From Sinorhizobium fredii NGR234 (GTDB lineage Bacteria > Pseudomonadota > Alphaproteobacteria > Rhizobiales > Rhizobiaceae), in contig NC_012586.1 of assembly GCF_000018545.1 (NCBI RefSeq), positions 930,001 to 994,000 on the forward strand: DNA of 64,000 bases. Direction: 5' to 3'. The notes under the pieces are model-generated. The model ran no database searches. It saw only the letters and a program-made list of their open reading frames with translations, and was not told the DNA's origin. Below, in pieces: positions 35,465-44,433 of this stretch; the stretch's first letter is position 1, and every line of letters starts with the position of its first letter. Made by a program: the position numbers and the translations under genes.

Positions 35465-35901
35465 TGTTCTTGGATGCGTCAGCAATCGTTGCCATCTTGG
35501 CTGGCGAGGAAGATGCGGGTTACCTTCTCGCCAAAATCGAAATGTCACAAAAGCCTAAATTTTATTCGCCGCTCTCGATGTTCGAGGCCGTGATCAGCTT
35601 AGCCCGGATAATCTCGATCTCGCAGTTTGGCGATCGAGCCCCGACCCCGCCCGAGTTGATCGATCGGGTACAAGAGGACGTAGCAATGTTCATGGAAACG
35701 ATCGGAGCGCGCGAAATGTCCATGAACGGCTCCTTGCATCGCAAGGCAATTGAGGCGGCTCGCAACTATGGCCGCTTTGTCGCCCATCCGGCGCGACTGA
35801 ATTTTGCTGACTGCTTCTCCTATGCCTGCGCCAAGGAGCACCGTCTCCCCCTACTCTTCAAAGGCGATGACTTTTCACAGACTGACATAGAGGCAGCGTA
35901 G
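35464..35901 (+). CDS. vapC: VapC-type PIN-domain RNase toxin
   Basis: This 145-residue PIN protein has MFLDASAIVAILAGEED with the first Asp, the central FEAVISLAR with Glu, and NFADCFSYACAKEHRLPLLF with the paired later Asp residues, then KGDDFSQTDIEAA. All four acidic positions are present. The module is complete and translationally coupled. Confidence 0.9.
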   Translation: MFLDASAIVAILAGEEDAGYLLAKIEMSQKPKFYSPLSMFEAVISLARIISISQFGDRAPTPPELIDRVQEDVAMFMETIGAREMSMNGSLHRKAIEAARNYGRFVAHPARLNFADCFSYACAKEHRLPLLFKGDDFSQTDIEAA

Positions 35902-36369
35902 ATCGTTCCCAGGCGGCTTGGGACGGGGGACCGCTCCCTCGAACACCTGGATTATCTGCAGCAGGCGGCGGCACAGTTGCCGCTGGCGGCAGGTCCGGCG
36001 GAACTCCGGAGGCCATGGTCTGCTACTATCGGCCGCTAATCGCGCGGATCATCGGTCAAACGGGTCGCTCGCGAAGCGGGAGCCGCTCAGCGAGCGCCAA
36101 CGCGAAGCCCGCGATGAGGTCGCCGGCGGCCTGAGCGGCGCAGCAGGGTTGATCGGTCTATCGTCTCCGCCGAAGGGCTTGCCCTCCGGTAAATTCTGTT
36201 TCAAGAAATCCGAAAATCCGGCCGACCTAGCAATCACATCATGATGCAAATAATGAACCTTTTGTACAGTCCAAGGCGGGTGCAAGGGAGAAGGAGGGGT
36301 GAGTTCCGATGCCGCACGTTCCTCTATCTCCGCACCACCGGGAGGCGCCAAAATCAACCTGAGGCTCAT
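35902..36369. other. Degraded stretch
   Basis: No intact gene is supported. A rightward frame near 35936-36025 reads LEHLDYLQQAAAQLPLAAGP but is cut on both sides. The rest holds only short unrelated frames. Confidence 0.4.
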
Positions 36370-36670
36370 CACCGGGCGGCCGGTTTTGCGCCGGTCCGCG
36401 GCAAGCGTGGCGTAGGCGTGCGCAGCCTCGCTGTCGAATGGCAGAATGCGCCCGGCTAGATCCTCACGGAAAATTGGGACAATCGCCGCCTCAAGGTCAC
36501 GTCGGCGCCGCCCGTCCGGCAGAAGCCGCAGTCCGTAAAATATCTCGGCTTCGGTGACCGTCGTGGTGAATACCGCGGTCGGCGGCTGCTCGGCGAGCCA
36601 TGCCTCGACGGCGGCGGACGGCGCCGGTGTCAGCAAACTCCGACAGGACATTGGTGTCGAGAATGATCAC
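36370..36670 (-). pseudogene. FitB/VapC-type toxin gene, frameshifted and truncated
   Basis: Starts GTG at 36670 with VIILDTNVLSE, then continues in another frame as LLTPAPSAAVEAWLAEQPPT, TTTVTEAEIFYGLRLLPDG and AHAYATLAADRRKTGRP. Removal of one T near 36646 would join the frames. The 3' end loses PIN similarity near 36370, so the last catalytic residues are missing. Confidence 0.7.
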
Positions 36671-36920
36671 CCGGAAAAGTCCGGCGCCTCGCGGATAGCC
36701 TCCCGCGGGGGGCTTCGAGCGCGATACCGCCCGTCGGTGCGATGCGGGCGCGGATGGCGGCGGCAAGATTGCCCGGCCGCCGTTCACTCGTCGACAGTGC
36801 CGCACGCAGAATGTCGCGGGCCTCGTCCTCCATCGAGCGTCCGTGTGCGGCGGCCCGCTGTCGCAGCCGCTGCTTCAGGCCGTCGTCAAGATTGCGGATC
36901 GTCATCCTGGCCAACGGCAT
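36667..36920 (-). pseudogene. FitA-type antitoxin gene with a C-terminal frameshift
   Basis: The frame has MTIRNLDDGLKQRLRQRAAA, HGRSMEDEARDILRAALST and IAPTGGIALEAP, a FitA/StbC ribbon-helix-helix antitoxin. After a run of six C the natural ending (REAIREAPDFSG) lies in another frame, ending at 36667 and overlapping the toxin GTG. As read, the protein would run on into unrelated sequence. Confidence 0.7.
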
Positions 36921-36999
36921 CATTGATTGCAACCGGGCAAGGCCGTGCGCTTGGTGGGCGCGAATTGCAAGTAATTGCGCGAGACCATGCGGTCAAGCG

Positions 37000-37269
37000 T
37001 CAGTACAACTTTTGGACCGGCTCGTCGAGAAAGCTGCGGATCCCGTCACGCTGAACGGTGGCGAGAAATTCTTCGAATGCCTCTCGATCGGTATCGAAGG
37101 GGTAATTCCAGACGGTGGTATTTCCTTCCTCGTCGCATACTTTGAGCACCCAATCGTGGTTGGTGCCGGCAGGGCGGTAAATGCGCAAAATGACCGTAAC
37201 ATCATCATCGATGAACTCGCCGGAGAATTCTGAGTATTCAAACTGCGGATCGTTGTCGGTCATCGTCAT
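37000..37269 (-). CDS. Small acidic protein of unknown function
   Basis: This 89-residue protein (MTMTDNDPQFEYSEFSGEFI, VTVILRIYRPAGTNHDWVL, DREAFEEFLATVQRDGI) is acidic and evenly coding in character, with two possible ATG starts (37269, 37263). I do not recognise a named family; similar small proteins are common in Rhizobiales genomes. It lies between the FitAB remnant and the XRE gene on the same strand. Confidence 0.6.
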   Translation of the reverse strand: MTMTDNDPQFEYSEFSGEFIDDDVTVILRIYRPAGTNHDWVLKVCDEEGNTTVWNYPFDTDREAFEEFLATVQRDGIRSFLDEPVQKLY

Positions 37270-37353
37270 TACACTGATGAAGAGCTCGTCGATCTGGCGG
37301 CTCGTAATGCGGTCGTCTCCGAGCAGGGAAGCAGAATTTCAATCTAAAGTCGA

Positions 37354-37569
37354 TTAGCCCTTCTTGCGTAGTCGAACGCCGGGGCCTTCGCCGTTCTCGT
37401 CGATGAAATTGCCCCCCGCGGCTTCGAACGCTGATCGAATCGCTTGCATGGGGCTCATTCGCGAATCCGTTACGCCGCGCACAATGTTCTTCACGCTCAT
37501 TTCGGACAGGCCAGCAGCTTGGGCGAGATCCGTTTGCTTCCAGCCGATTAATGCCCTGGAAGAGTTCAA
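37354..37569 (-). CDS. Small XRE-type regulator
   Basis: From a TTG at 37569 the 71-residue protein reads LNSSRALIGWKQTDLAQAAG, LSEMSVKNIVRG and ends GPGVRLRKKG. This is a compact helix-turn-helix regulator of the kind typical of Rhizobiales, with the closing GxGVRLR motif. No ATG is available; the frame is open further upstream but loses coding character. Confidence 0.65.
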   Translation of the reverse strand: MNSSRALIGWKQTDLAQAAGLSEMSVKNIVRGVTDSRMSPMQAIRSAFEAAGGNFIDENGEGPGVRLRKKG

Positions 37570-37675
37570 GCCGAACAGAACTGCATTGCCCCGCCGGTTG
37601 GTCGGCAGAAGGCATGCCGTTTTGCAATTGGCCAACTGGTGTCCAGCGGCGACATGCTCGCTGTAGTAACAGATA

Positions 37676-37702
37676 GAAGAAGAAGAAGAAGAAGAAGAAG
37701 AA
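37676..37702. repeat. (GAA)9 trinucleotide microsatellite
   Basis: Nine uninterrupted GAA units. A short frame through it would encode a Lys or Glu run followed by DENYDVQVLGADYG, but that frame stops at about 37797. Such tracts change length by slippage. Confidence 0.9.
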
Positions 37703-38130
37703 GCGGCGGGACGAGAACTATGACGTGCAGGTGTTGGGCGCCGACTACGGCAGACCGCGCCGAACTTTTCTGGGCGACGTACTGGTCGCCGCAGACTGAA
37801 TTCCACCAGTTGCCTATGGCTGGCGCCGCCACCACCGTCGCCCACATCAGACGCGCGCCAGCCGGTATTCTCCCCCACGCACCGCGATCGTGTTTCCCGG
37901 GTTATCAAATCTCCCACCACAGCACTGGCCGTCGACCTCACCAGTCGGCGGCTTTTGGCGTGGCAATGTTGTGTGCGCCCGGTGTTGGTCGGTACAACTC
38001 CCGACGGGCGCGATCACCACCCGAACGGACACAAGCGGCGCGGCGGCCGGGTAGGACTAATCCAATTGGCCAGCTTTTGCTTGCCATCACTCTTATCTAC
38101 GATTTCGGCGTGAGCCCGTAGGAGAGAGGT
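37703..38130. other. Stretch without an intact gene
   Basis: A rightward frame directly after the GAA tract reads DENYDVQVLGADYGRPRRTF then LGDVLVAAD and stops, which has protein character but is too short to identify. The remainder up to the ribosome-binding site at about 38120 shows nothing I can support. Confidence 0.4.
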
Positions 38131-38445
38131 ATGCGCTATCACTCGAGCTATCAGCGTCCACGAAGACGATCCATTCTGTTCACCGCGCCTGGATTGGTGA
38201 TCGGAGCGATTACCGTTGGTGCAGCCGGTGGCATGACGGCATCGGACCTGATTGCCTCATTGAGCGGCGGCGCAGGCGAAACTTGCAGGATCAAGGGCAA
38301 CATCAGCATTACTGGGGAGCGCATCTTCCACGCGCCAGGGCAGCGGTATTACTCGCAGACGAAGATTAGTTCCCAATATGGGGAACGCTGGTTCTGCTCG
38401 GAGTTTGAGGCCTGGGCAGCGGGCTGGCGGAAGTCGACGGTTTAG
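38131..38445 (+). CDS. Small exported protein with conserved CxIKGNIS...WFCS domain
   Basis: This 104-residue protein has a basic N-terminus, a hydrophobic stretch (LVIGAITVGAAGGMTASDL) and a C-terminal domain CRIKGNISITGERIFHAPGQ, RYYSQTKISSQYGERWFCS and AAGWRKS. The same domain ends many rhizobial thermonuclease-like and small exported proteins; the two Cys residues could pair. GGAGAGAGGT precedes the ATG. Its function is unknown. Confidence 0.75.
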   Translation: MRYHSSYQRPRRRSILFTAPGLVIGAITVGAAGGMTASDLIASLSGGAGETCRIKGNISITGERIFHAPGQRYYSQTKISSQYGERWFCSEFEAWAAGWRKSTV

Positions 38446-38572
38446 ATAGCCTAGGTCACGATGATTTTGGGTCTGATCGATCCAAAACGTGATCGCTAAG
38501 TGCCGGGCGCCGTAGTGTCTTCCAGATGGCCGGAAAACCGCTATTAACGAACACCGGCCATTCAGGAACCGG

Positions 38573-39574
38573 ATGGAGCTCATGACGACATTCGACGTAC
38601 TGACGATCGGCAATGCGATCGTCGATATCATTGCGCGCTGCGATGACGGCTTTCTCGTACACAACGGCATCATCAAGGGCGCGATGAACCTCATCGATGC
38701 GGAACGGGCGGAACTCCTCTATTCGCGCATGGGGCCGGCGGTCGAAGCGTCCGGCGGCAGCGCCGGCAACACCGCCGCGGGTGTGGCGAGCCTCGGCGGC
38801 CGGGCCGCCTATTTCGGCAAGATCGCCAACGACCAGCTCGGCCAGATCTTCACCCACGACATCCGCGCTCAAGGCGTGCATTTCCAGACGAGGCCGCTCG
38901 ACAGCCTGCCGCCGACAGCCCGCTCGATGATCTTCGTCACCGAGGACGGCGAGCGCTCGATGAACACCTATCTCGGCGCCTGCGTCGAGCTTGGTCCGGA
39001 GGATGTCGAGGCCGACGTCGTCGCCCAATCCAAGGTCACCTATTTCGAGGGCTATCTCTGGGATCCGCCGCGCGCCAAGGACGCGATCCGCGAGGCGGCG
39101 CGAATTGCCCATACGCATGGTCGCGAGACGGCGATGACGCTGTCGGATAGTTTCTGCGTGCATCGCTACCGGGACGAATTTCTCGAACTGATGCGTTCCG
39201 GCGCCGTCGACATCGTTTTCGCCAACAGGCAGGAGGCGCTGGCGCTCTACGAAACGGAGGATTTCGCTGTTGCGCTCGCCTCGCTTGCCAAGGACTGCAA
39301 GCTCGCCGCCGTGACCCTCAGCGAGGAAGGCTCGATCGTCGTTCGCGGCGAGGAACGGGTGCGGGTCGGCGCGACCGCGATCGAGCAGGTGGTCGACACG
39401 ACCGGCGCCGGCGACCTCTATGCGGCCGGCTTCCTCTATGGCTACACGACCGGCAGATCGCTGGAAGATTGCAGCAAGCTCGGCAACCTGGCGGCCGGCA
39501 TCGTCATCGGCCAGATCGGCCCGCGCCCGATGGTATCGCTCGCCGGCGCTGCCCGGCAGGCCGCCCTCGTCTAG
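38573..39574 (+). CDS. Ribokinase-family sugar/adenosine kinase
   Basis: This 333-residue PfkB-family kinase has NAIVDIIARCDD near the start, the substrate loop ASGGSAGNTAAGVASLGG, and the C-terminal signature VDTTGAGDLYAAGFLYGY with the catalytic Asp. The overall sequence fits adenosine kinase-like members found in rhizobia; the substrate is not proven. AGGA precedes the ATG at 38573, and a second ATG lies at 38582. It is unlike its neighbours in being an intact housekeeping-type gene amid debris. Confidence 0.87.
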   Translation: MELMTTFDVLTIGNAIVDIIARCDDGFLVHNGIIKGAMNLIDAERAELLYSRMGPAVEASGGSAGNTAAGVASLGGRAAYFGKIANDQLGQIFTHDIRAQGVHFQTRPLDSLPPTARSMIFVTEDGERSMNTYLGACVELGPEDVEADVVAQSKVTYFEGYLWDPPRAKDAIREAARIAHTHGRETAMTLSDSFCVHRYRDEFLELMRSGAVDIVFANRQEALALYETEDFAVALASLAKDCKLAAVTLSEEGSIVVRGEERVRVGATAIEQVVDTTGAGDLYAAGFLYGYTTGRSLEDCSKLGNLAAGIVIGQIGPRPMVSLAGAARQAALV

Positions 39575-39580
39575 CGTATC

Positions 39581-39599
39581 CTTCCATTATACATGGAAG
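39581..39599 (+). terminator. Weak hairpin after the kinase gene
   Basis: Seven-base arms CTTCCAT and ATGGAAG (39581-39587, 39593-39599) pair around a five-base loop just after the stop codon. There is no strong T run, so termination activity is uncertain. Confidence 0.4.
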
Positions 39600-39747
39600 A
39601 TAAGCCTATCACTGGGAGTGCGCAGTAGCTTGGCCAACCTCAAGCGCCAGCATGGATTTGATCCCGGCGCCGTGGTGGGCAAGCAAGTCGTCCTCTGATG
39701 CGCTATGCTCTGCGGCCAACGCGGCGACGTGAGCGCGTATGCTCTTT

Positions 39748-40167
39748 TCAAAGCCTTCGTTGGTCCGAGTCATCACCGGGCCGCGTCAGAATGGCGGCAT
39801 CTAGGTCCAGCATTTCACCCGCTGCGCTCAGGACGAAGTTGCCGATGGGCATTCGCAACTTGCCAGGAATTCGAAGTCGGGCGATTTGTTCGCCCGGGCG
39901 GACTGTTTTCGCGTGCTGGGTAACTACGAAGACACCGACGCCAGGTGAATCTATAGCCGCGCCGAGGACAAAGTAGGAAAGGCTCGCAGTTGTCTCGAGG
40001 CAGGTGAGACGATACTCCGGGCGTGGAGAAGTCTGGCGGACGGAGCGGCCAAGCGGGAACAATCGTTCGAGATCGCTTCCCTCGAAGTTCAAGACGCGTC
40101 TGCCGATAGCACGTAAGCGCCCGATTGGTACCGCCTGCCGACTAGCGGCTCGATTGCCTAATACCAA
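39748..40167 (-). CDS. Possible small protein of unknown function, 5' end near IS21
   Basis: The leftward frame shows even coding character (FEGSDLERLFPLGRSVRQTS, LETTASLSYFVLGAAIDSPG, KLRMPIGNFVLSAAGEMLDL) over about 130 residues. No ATG is available; the nearest start is a TTG at 40167 at the edge of the IS21 insertion. The 5' end of a longer gene may have been displaced by IS21, but rejoining the flanks does not give an obvious in-frame ATG. No family is recognised. Confidence 0.35.
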   Translation of the reverse strand: MVLGNRAASRQAVPIGRLRAIGRRVLNFEGSDLERLFPLGRSVRQTSPRPEYRLTCLETTASLSYFVLGAAIDSPGVGVFVVTQHAKTVRPGEQIARLRIPGKLRMPIGNFVLSAAGEMLDLDAAILTRPGDDSDQRRL

Positions 40168-40341
40168 CCTGCAAATTCCGAAGCAATCCGCCCCTTGATT
40201 CCGAAATGATCTCGCCCCTCAATTCCGAGAAATAGTCGCCCCCTGATTCCGAGATGATGCCGCCCCCTTCGGAAGGCGTCTGGCATGGGTGTTCTGCTGG
40301 TGTGAAGTTTCTTCCTTCGATTGTGACGAGGAAGGAACGGG

Positions 40342-41113
40342 ATGCCTGCGGAGAGACTGGAGATGCGGCGTGTCCGCGAGATATTGAGATATCGCTTTGA
40401 GCAAGGGCTTGGGCACAAGTCGATTGCGGTGCGGGTTGGAGCTGCGCCATCGACGGTGCGCGAGACGCTGCGGCGTGCGGCCATTGCGGAGCTATCGTGG
40501 CCGTTGAGCGACGGTGTCAGCGATGCAGTCCTGGAGGCGGCGCTTTACAAGGCGGCCGGGACGAAGACGGGTCATCGTCGGAGCCCTGAGCCGGACTGGG
40601 CACATGTCCATCGCGAGCTGAAGCGCAAGCACATGACGCTGCAGATCCTCTGGGACGAATACATCAGCCGTTATCCGGACGGCTATCGCTACAGCCGGTA
40701 CTGTGACCTTTACCGCGGCTGGGCGATGAAGCTGCCTGTGACGATGCGGCAGGATCACGCTGCCGGCGACAAGCTGTTCGTCGACTACGCCGGCGACACG
40801 GTCACGGTTGTCGTTGATAGGCGGTCGGGCAAGACACGGCAGGCGCATCTGTTCGTGGCGGTTCTGGGGGCATCGAGCCTTTCCTATGCGCAGGCGCGCT
40901 GGAGCGAGACGCTTCCCGACTGGATCGAATGCCATATCCTGGCGCTGGAGTTTTTTGGCGGTGCGCCAGCCTTGCTGGTTCCCGACAATGCCAAGGTGGC
41001 GATCATCAAGGCCTGCCACTTCGATCCCCAGGTCAACCGCACGTATTGCGGGATGGCTGCTCACTATGGGAGCGCGGTCCTGCCGACGCGGCCGCGACGC
41101 CCGCGCGACAAGG
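40342..41113 (+). pseudogene. istA: IstA, N-terminal part (interrupted)
   Basis: Starts MPAERLEMRRVREILRYRFE, with a helix-turn-helix (GLGHKSIAVRVGAAPSTVRE) and two Asp blocks of the DDE core (LFVDYAGDTVTVV and LLVPDNAKVAI). It reads normally to RPRRPRDK at 41112 and then enters the inserted element, ending at a stop near 41160. The third catalytic residue (Glu in KVEAAV) is on the far side of the insertion. Confidence 0.9.
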
Positions 41114-41121
41114 AGCGGACA

Positions 41122-43206
41122 TCACGATGCACCTTGTTGGAGTGGTTGAGCGACAATTAATCTGGGTTGACGGCCACCATATCGACTGCCGGCGCCTTTT
41201 TCGAGTCTGACGTTGCCCGGCGGTTCGTACAAGTATCGATGGTTGCTGGCGTATCGATGACGCTTGAGAGTGCCTTTGCGCCCGAGTTGGTGAACGGTCG
41301 ATTCGCATACGCCGAGCTGCTGGGCTACTTCCTCGCCGGTGAGCATGCCGCCCTCGCGCAGCCGTTCGTACCGGCTCTTCAAACCATAGGTGCGGCGCAC
41401 GAGCATGACCTTCTTCGGCGTGAAGGGTTCGCCGCGCCAGTTGCGATGCCCGAGTTCGTTGAGACGAGCGGCGATCTGCCGGTCGTTGGTGGCCTCCAGC
41501 AGCTCGTTGATCAACGCCACGACCTGTGCCGGCGTCTTGCGTATCACCGACATAGGCCGAGGTCTGGCCACCGACAGGCTCTGCGTGCGCCCGCCGCGCC
41601 AACGGATGTTGATGTTGACCTCATCGTCGACGAGCAGCGTCACGTCTTCGATGAGAAGGCCGAGCATGCGCTTGCGTTCGACGGCACCGGTGCGCTCGTC
41701 GTTCCAGATGCGCGGGAAATCGGCGGTCAGCGCCCTGATGCGCTGCTGCGCTGGCTCGTCCAGCAGCGAGTGGTCGGCCTCGTTCTGGCGCTCGTGCTCG
41801 CGCTGGAGTGCGTCGAGGTCGCGCAGCCGTGCGTTCCAGTCGGCTTCCAGCGCGTCGGCGACCAGGCGGTTGTCCGGATCGACCTTCAGGTAGCGCCGGC
41901 GGGCCAGTTCAGCCTCATAGCGGGCGCGTTGCAGCTGCGTGCCGCGCAGCGCCGCGGCCTGCTCCACGCGCTGGGTGATCTCCTGCTGCACGGCAAGCGC
42001 GACATCGATCGCTGCCGGCGCCATTACCTCCAGCAGTAGCGCGCTCACCGCCTCGTCGACCGGAGCACCGCGCACCCATTGGCAGTGTTTGCCGGCGTGT
42101 CGCACGACGGCTTCGTTGCAGACGTAATATGGGCGCAGCCGCCCCTCGAACGGCTCGTAATGGACCCGCATGCGTGCACCGCAGCGGCCGCACAGCAGCC
42201 GTCCCTGCAACAGGCCGCTGCCCTGGCGGGGCATGCGTCCACGCAGGCCGGGTGAAAAACCGGTGGCGTTCTGTTCCAGGGCTGCCTGATTGCGTTCGTA
42301 TTCGGCCCAGGAAATGTAGCCGTCGTGGGCGTCGGGAATCAGTACCTGCCAGTCGGATCTCGCCACGCGCAGTTGCACGGGCTTCAGCTTGGCATTGTAG
42401 GCGGTGCGCGTGCGTCCATAGGCGAAGGCGCCGGCATAGCGCGGGTTGTGCAAGATCTGGAGCACGCGGGAATGGTCGATCTCGTTCCACAGGACGTCGC
42501 CCTTGCCGATGCCGCGACGGATACGCCGCGGAAAGAGGATCTTCTCGCCCCGCAGGCGGCGCACGACGGCGCAGGCCGAGCCGGTCTGGCGGAAAGTATC
42601 GAACAGGAGCCGCACCGTGTCCTGGATCTGTCGGTCGGGATCGAGCACGACCCGCGCGTCAGGGGTGTAGACCAACCCGATCGGCAGCGGCATCTCGAGT
42701 TCGCCGCGGCGCGCCTTGTTGAGAATGCCGCCTTGCAGCCGCGACTTCAGGATGTGCAGTTCGGCCTCGCTCATCGTGCCCTTCAGGCCGAGCAGCATGC
42801 GGTCGTTGAAATAGGCCGGATCATAGACGCCGTCCTCGTCCATGATGAGCGTGCGCGACAAGGCGGCCAGCTCAAGGAGACGGTGCCAGTCGGCATTGTT
42901 GCGTGCCAGGCGCGACACTTCCAGCCCCAGCACGATCCCTGCATGTCCCATCGCCACTTCGCTCACCAGGTGCTGGAAGCCGTCGCGGTCCTGCGACTGC
43001 GCGCCGGAGAGGCCGAGGTCGCTATCGATGACGTGGACACGTTCGATCGGCCAGCCCAGCGCCACGGCGCGATCGCGCAGGGCGTATTGCCGCTTGGTGC
43101 TCTCGGTGTTCTCGAACACCTGACGAAGCGAGGACTGACGCACGTAGAGGAATGCATCACGCCGCAGATGGTCGGCGTCAACCTTTATGGCGATGTCAGT
43201 AGACAT
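41122..43206 (-). CDS. Large serine recombinase
   Basis: This 694-residue protein has an N-terminal resolvase domain with the catalytic Ser in FLYVRQSSLRQ (about residue 25) and GLELSRLARN-type helix as VLGLEVSRLARNNADWHRLL. A recombinase domain follows (GDVLWNEIDHSRVLQILHNP), then a zinc ribbon (LLCGRCGARMRVHYE) and a long coiled-coil-containing tail. The C-terminal end adds an HTH-like segment (MLTGEEVAQQLGVCESTVHQ). It should catalyse excision and integration of the surrounding 3.3-kb element. Its stop lies eight bases from the element end. Confidence 0.92.
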   Translation of the reverse strand: MSTDIAIKVDADHLRRDAFLYVRQSSLRQVFENTESTKRQYALRDRAVALGWPIERVHVIDSDLGLSGAQSQDRDGFQHLVSEVAMGHAGIVLGLEVSRLARNNADWHRLLELAALSRTLIMDEDGVYDPAYFNDRMLLGLKGTMSEAELHILKSRLQGGILNKARRGELEMPLPIGLVYTPDARVVLDPDRQIQDTVRLLFDTFRQTGSACAVVRRLRGEKILFPRRIRRGIGKGDVLWNEIDHSRVLQILHNPRYAGAFAYGRTRTAYNAKLKPVQLRVARSDWQVLIPDAHDGYISWAEYERNQAALEQNATGFSPGLRGRMPRQGSGLLQGRLLCGRCGARMRVHYEPFEGRLRPYYVCNEAVVRHAGKHCQWVRGAPVDEAVSALLLEVMAPAAIDVALAVQQEITQRVEQAAALRGTQLQRARYEAELARRRYLKVDPDNRLVADALEADWNARLRDLDALQREHERQNEADHSLLDEPAQQRIRALTADFPRIWNDERTGAVERKRMLGLLIEDVTLLVDDEVNINIRWRGGRTQSLSVARPRPMSVIRKTPAQVVALINELLEATNDRQIAARLNELGHRNWRGEPFTPKKVMLVRRTYGLKSRYERLREGGMLTGEEVAQQLGVCESTVHQLGRKGTLKRHRYASNHRYLYEPPGNVRLEKGAGSRYGGRQPRLIVAQPLQQGAS

Positions 43207-43484
43207 GGTTCCCTCGGGTCTCTGCTGCCAGCACCATGTTGGCGAGCATGTGCACGAGCTGGCGATCGTGCACTGCGACCGAAGCCGTAGGCCGTGATTC
43301 CAGCCGCCGATGCGTCGGCGGGGGAGGCTGCGCGATCAGCACCGCCAGCCCTTGCCAAAGGCCGTGGAAAACGATGGCGCCCATGTCCTTGGCGCAGGCC
43401 TGACCGCAAAGGACGGCGGTGCGCAGCGTCTCGTAGAAATCCTTGCAGCTGCGCGGTAGCACCGGGGTGCGTGCATGGGGCTCA
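43196..43484 (-). CDS. Middle gene of the serine-recombinase element
   Basis: The frame reads VLPRSCKDFYETLRTAVLCG, ACAKDMGAIVFHGLWQGLAV and VHDRQLVHMLANMVLAAET, about 90 residues with clear protein character, overlapping the recombinase start by 11 bases. There is no good start codon. A GTG near 43463 is possible, or it could be read by slippage on the nine-A tract at the end of the HTH gene. No family is recognised. Confidence 0.6.
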
Positions 43485-43931
43485 CCGTTTTTTTTTACGG
43501 GCGATCGCGCGTTCGATGCTGCGGGGATGGACACTGATGCCGAGCGTCGAATGCAGCAGTTCTGCCAGGGAGCGCGCCTGCAGCGGGGCGCCCGCATGCT
43601 GGTTCTGCTCGATGAGCTGCATGACCTCGTCGGTGAGTTTGTGGGCCGACTTTGGCCCTCGGGTGCGCGGCAGCAGGCCGGCAATGCCGTCGCGTTCGAA
43701 CGCGGCCTCGGCCTGATAGTAGGTTGGCCGCGACAGACCGAAAAGCGCGGCGGCATCGGCCTTGTTGACGCCATCCTCCTGGACGTGACGCAGCATCTCG
43801 TACTTCACCTGCACGAGATCGAGAGGATCGAAGAAGGTGGACTCACGAAACCAGGGTGCACGGACGGCTTCGGGCCGCGCATTGAGTGCTCCGAGCTCGC
43901 GCAGTCGCTCACGTTTGGTCTCGTTGGGCAT
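43482..43931 (-). CDS. HTH protein of the serine-recombinase element
   Basis: This 149-residue protein starts MPNETKRERLRELGALNARP and has a helix-turn-helix resembling IS630/IS3 N-terminal domains (VNKADAAALFGLSRPTYYQA) followed by a second helical region (LPRTRGPKSAHKLTDEVMQL, LGISVHPRSIERAIARKKK). It probably binds element ends or regulates the recombinase. It ends on nine consecutive A residues. Confidence 0.75.
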   Translation of the reverse strand: MPNETKRERLRELGALNARPEAVRAPWFRESTFFDPLDLVQVKYEMLRHVQEDGVNKADAAALFGLSRPTYYQAEAAFERDGIAGLLPRTRGPKSAHKLTDEVMQLIEQNQHAGAPLQARSLAELLHSTLGISVHPRSIERAIARKKKR

Positions 43932-44121
43932 GGCATAACCTCTTCCTAGTGGTGTAAATCAAATTACGCCTCGATAGAGAACGTGTCAACCTAACGACGC
44001 CGGGCGATATGGCTGTTTATGCTGCATATAACTACAATGTAGAGGCAATTATCGCTGTGAGCGCCCGTATGATTCGGCATAATTAGATTTACATAATCGG
44101 CATAAATTGCCTGACACGCAT

Positions 44122-44391
44122 TCAGCCGCCATGGCTGCGCTCGATTTGCTCGATCAATGCGGCTAGGGTTGCCAGATCATCTGGACGCACGAACGACCTA
44201 CCGGCCGCGATCTGAATGAAAACATCGGGTGCAGCGACGTCCGTCCATGACGCAAGCAGCGAGCGAAGCCGCCCATCCGCGTCGTAGAACATGACGCGAT
44301 CCTCGCCCCAGTTCTGCTTGCGTGTCGACAACACGAAGCGCTGGCCGCGCCACGGATGGAACGGGTGCGTGACCTCGAACTCTATACGCAC
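44122..44391 (-). CDS. DUF5372-like protein
   Basis: This 89-residue protein reads MRIEFEVTHPFHPWRGQRFV, NWGEDRVMFYDADGRLRSLL and SWTDVAAPDVF, the pattern of small DUF5372 proteins that accompany transposase/recombinase sets of this type. It starts only about 40 bases from the element end and is the first of the four leftward genes. Its role is unknown. Confidence 0.75.
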   Translation of the reverse strand: MRIEFEVTHPFHPWRGQRFVLSTRKQNWGEDRVMFYDADGRLRSLLASWTDVAAPDVFIQIAAGRSFVRPDDLATLAALIEQIERSHGG

Positions 44392-44433
44392 TTGAGTGTC
44401 AGTACGAACTGCAGTCCTGGACTTGAAAGAAGG

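Larger units (their letters stand above)
41114..44433 (-). mobile_element. Serine-recombinase element nested in istA
   Basis: The istA codons before 41113 and after 44434 join in frame when 41114-44433 is removed. AAGG is present at both junctions (41110-41113 and 44430-44433), a likely crossover core. The element holds four leftward genes: a DUF5372-like gene, an HTH gene, a middle frame and a large serine recombinase. It has no long terminal inverted repeats that I can see, in keeping with serine-recombinase mobility. Confidence 0.85.

Noticed and set aside
37676..37702. Trinucleotide tract as a CRISPR or regulatory array
   Set aside because: It is a simple (GAA)9 microsatellite with no spacers.
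40170..40270. Subrepeats of about 20 bp at the IS21 left end as a CRISPR-like or iteron array
   Set aside because: The same subrepeats occur inverted at the right end (46000-46088), so they are the transposase-binding ends of IS21.
42325..43290. 321-codon rightward open frame
   Set aside because: It is antisense to the serine recombinase.
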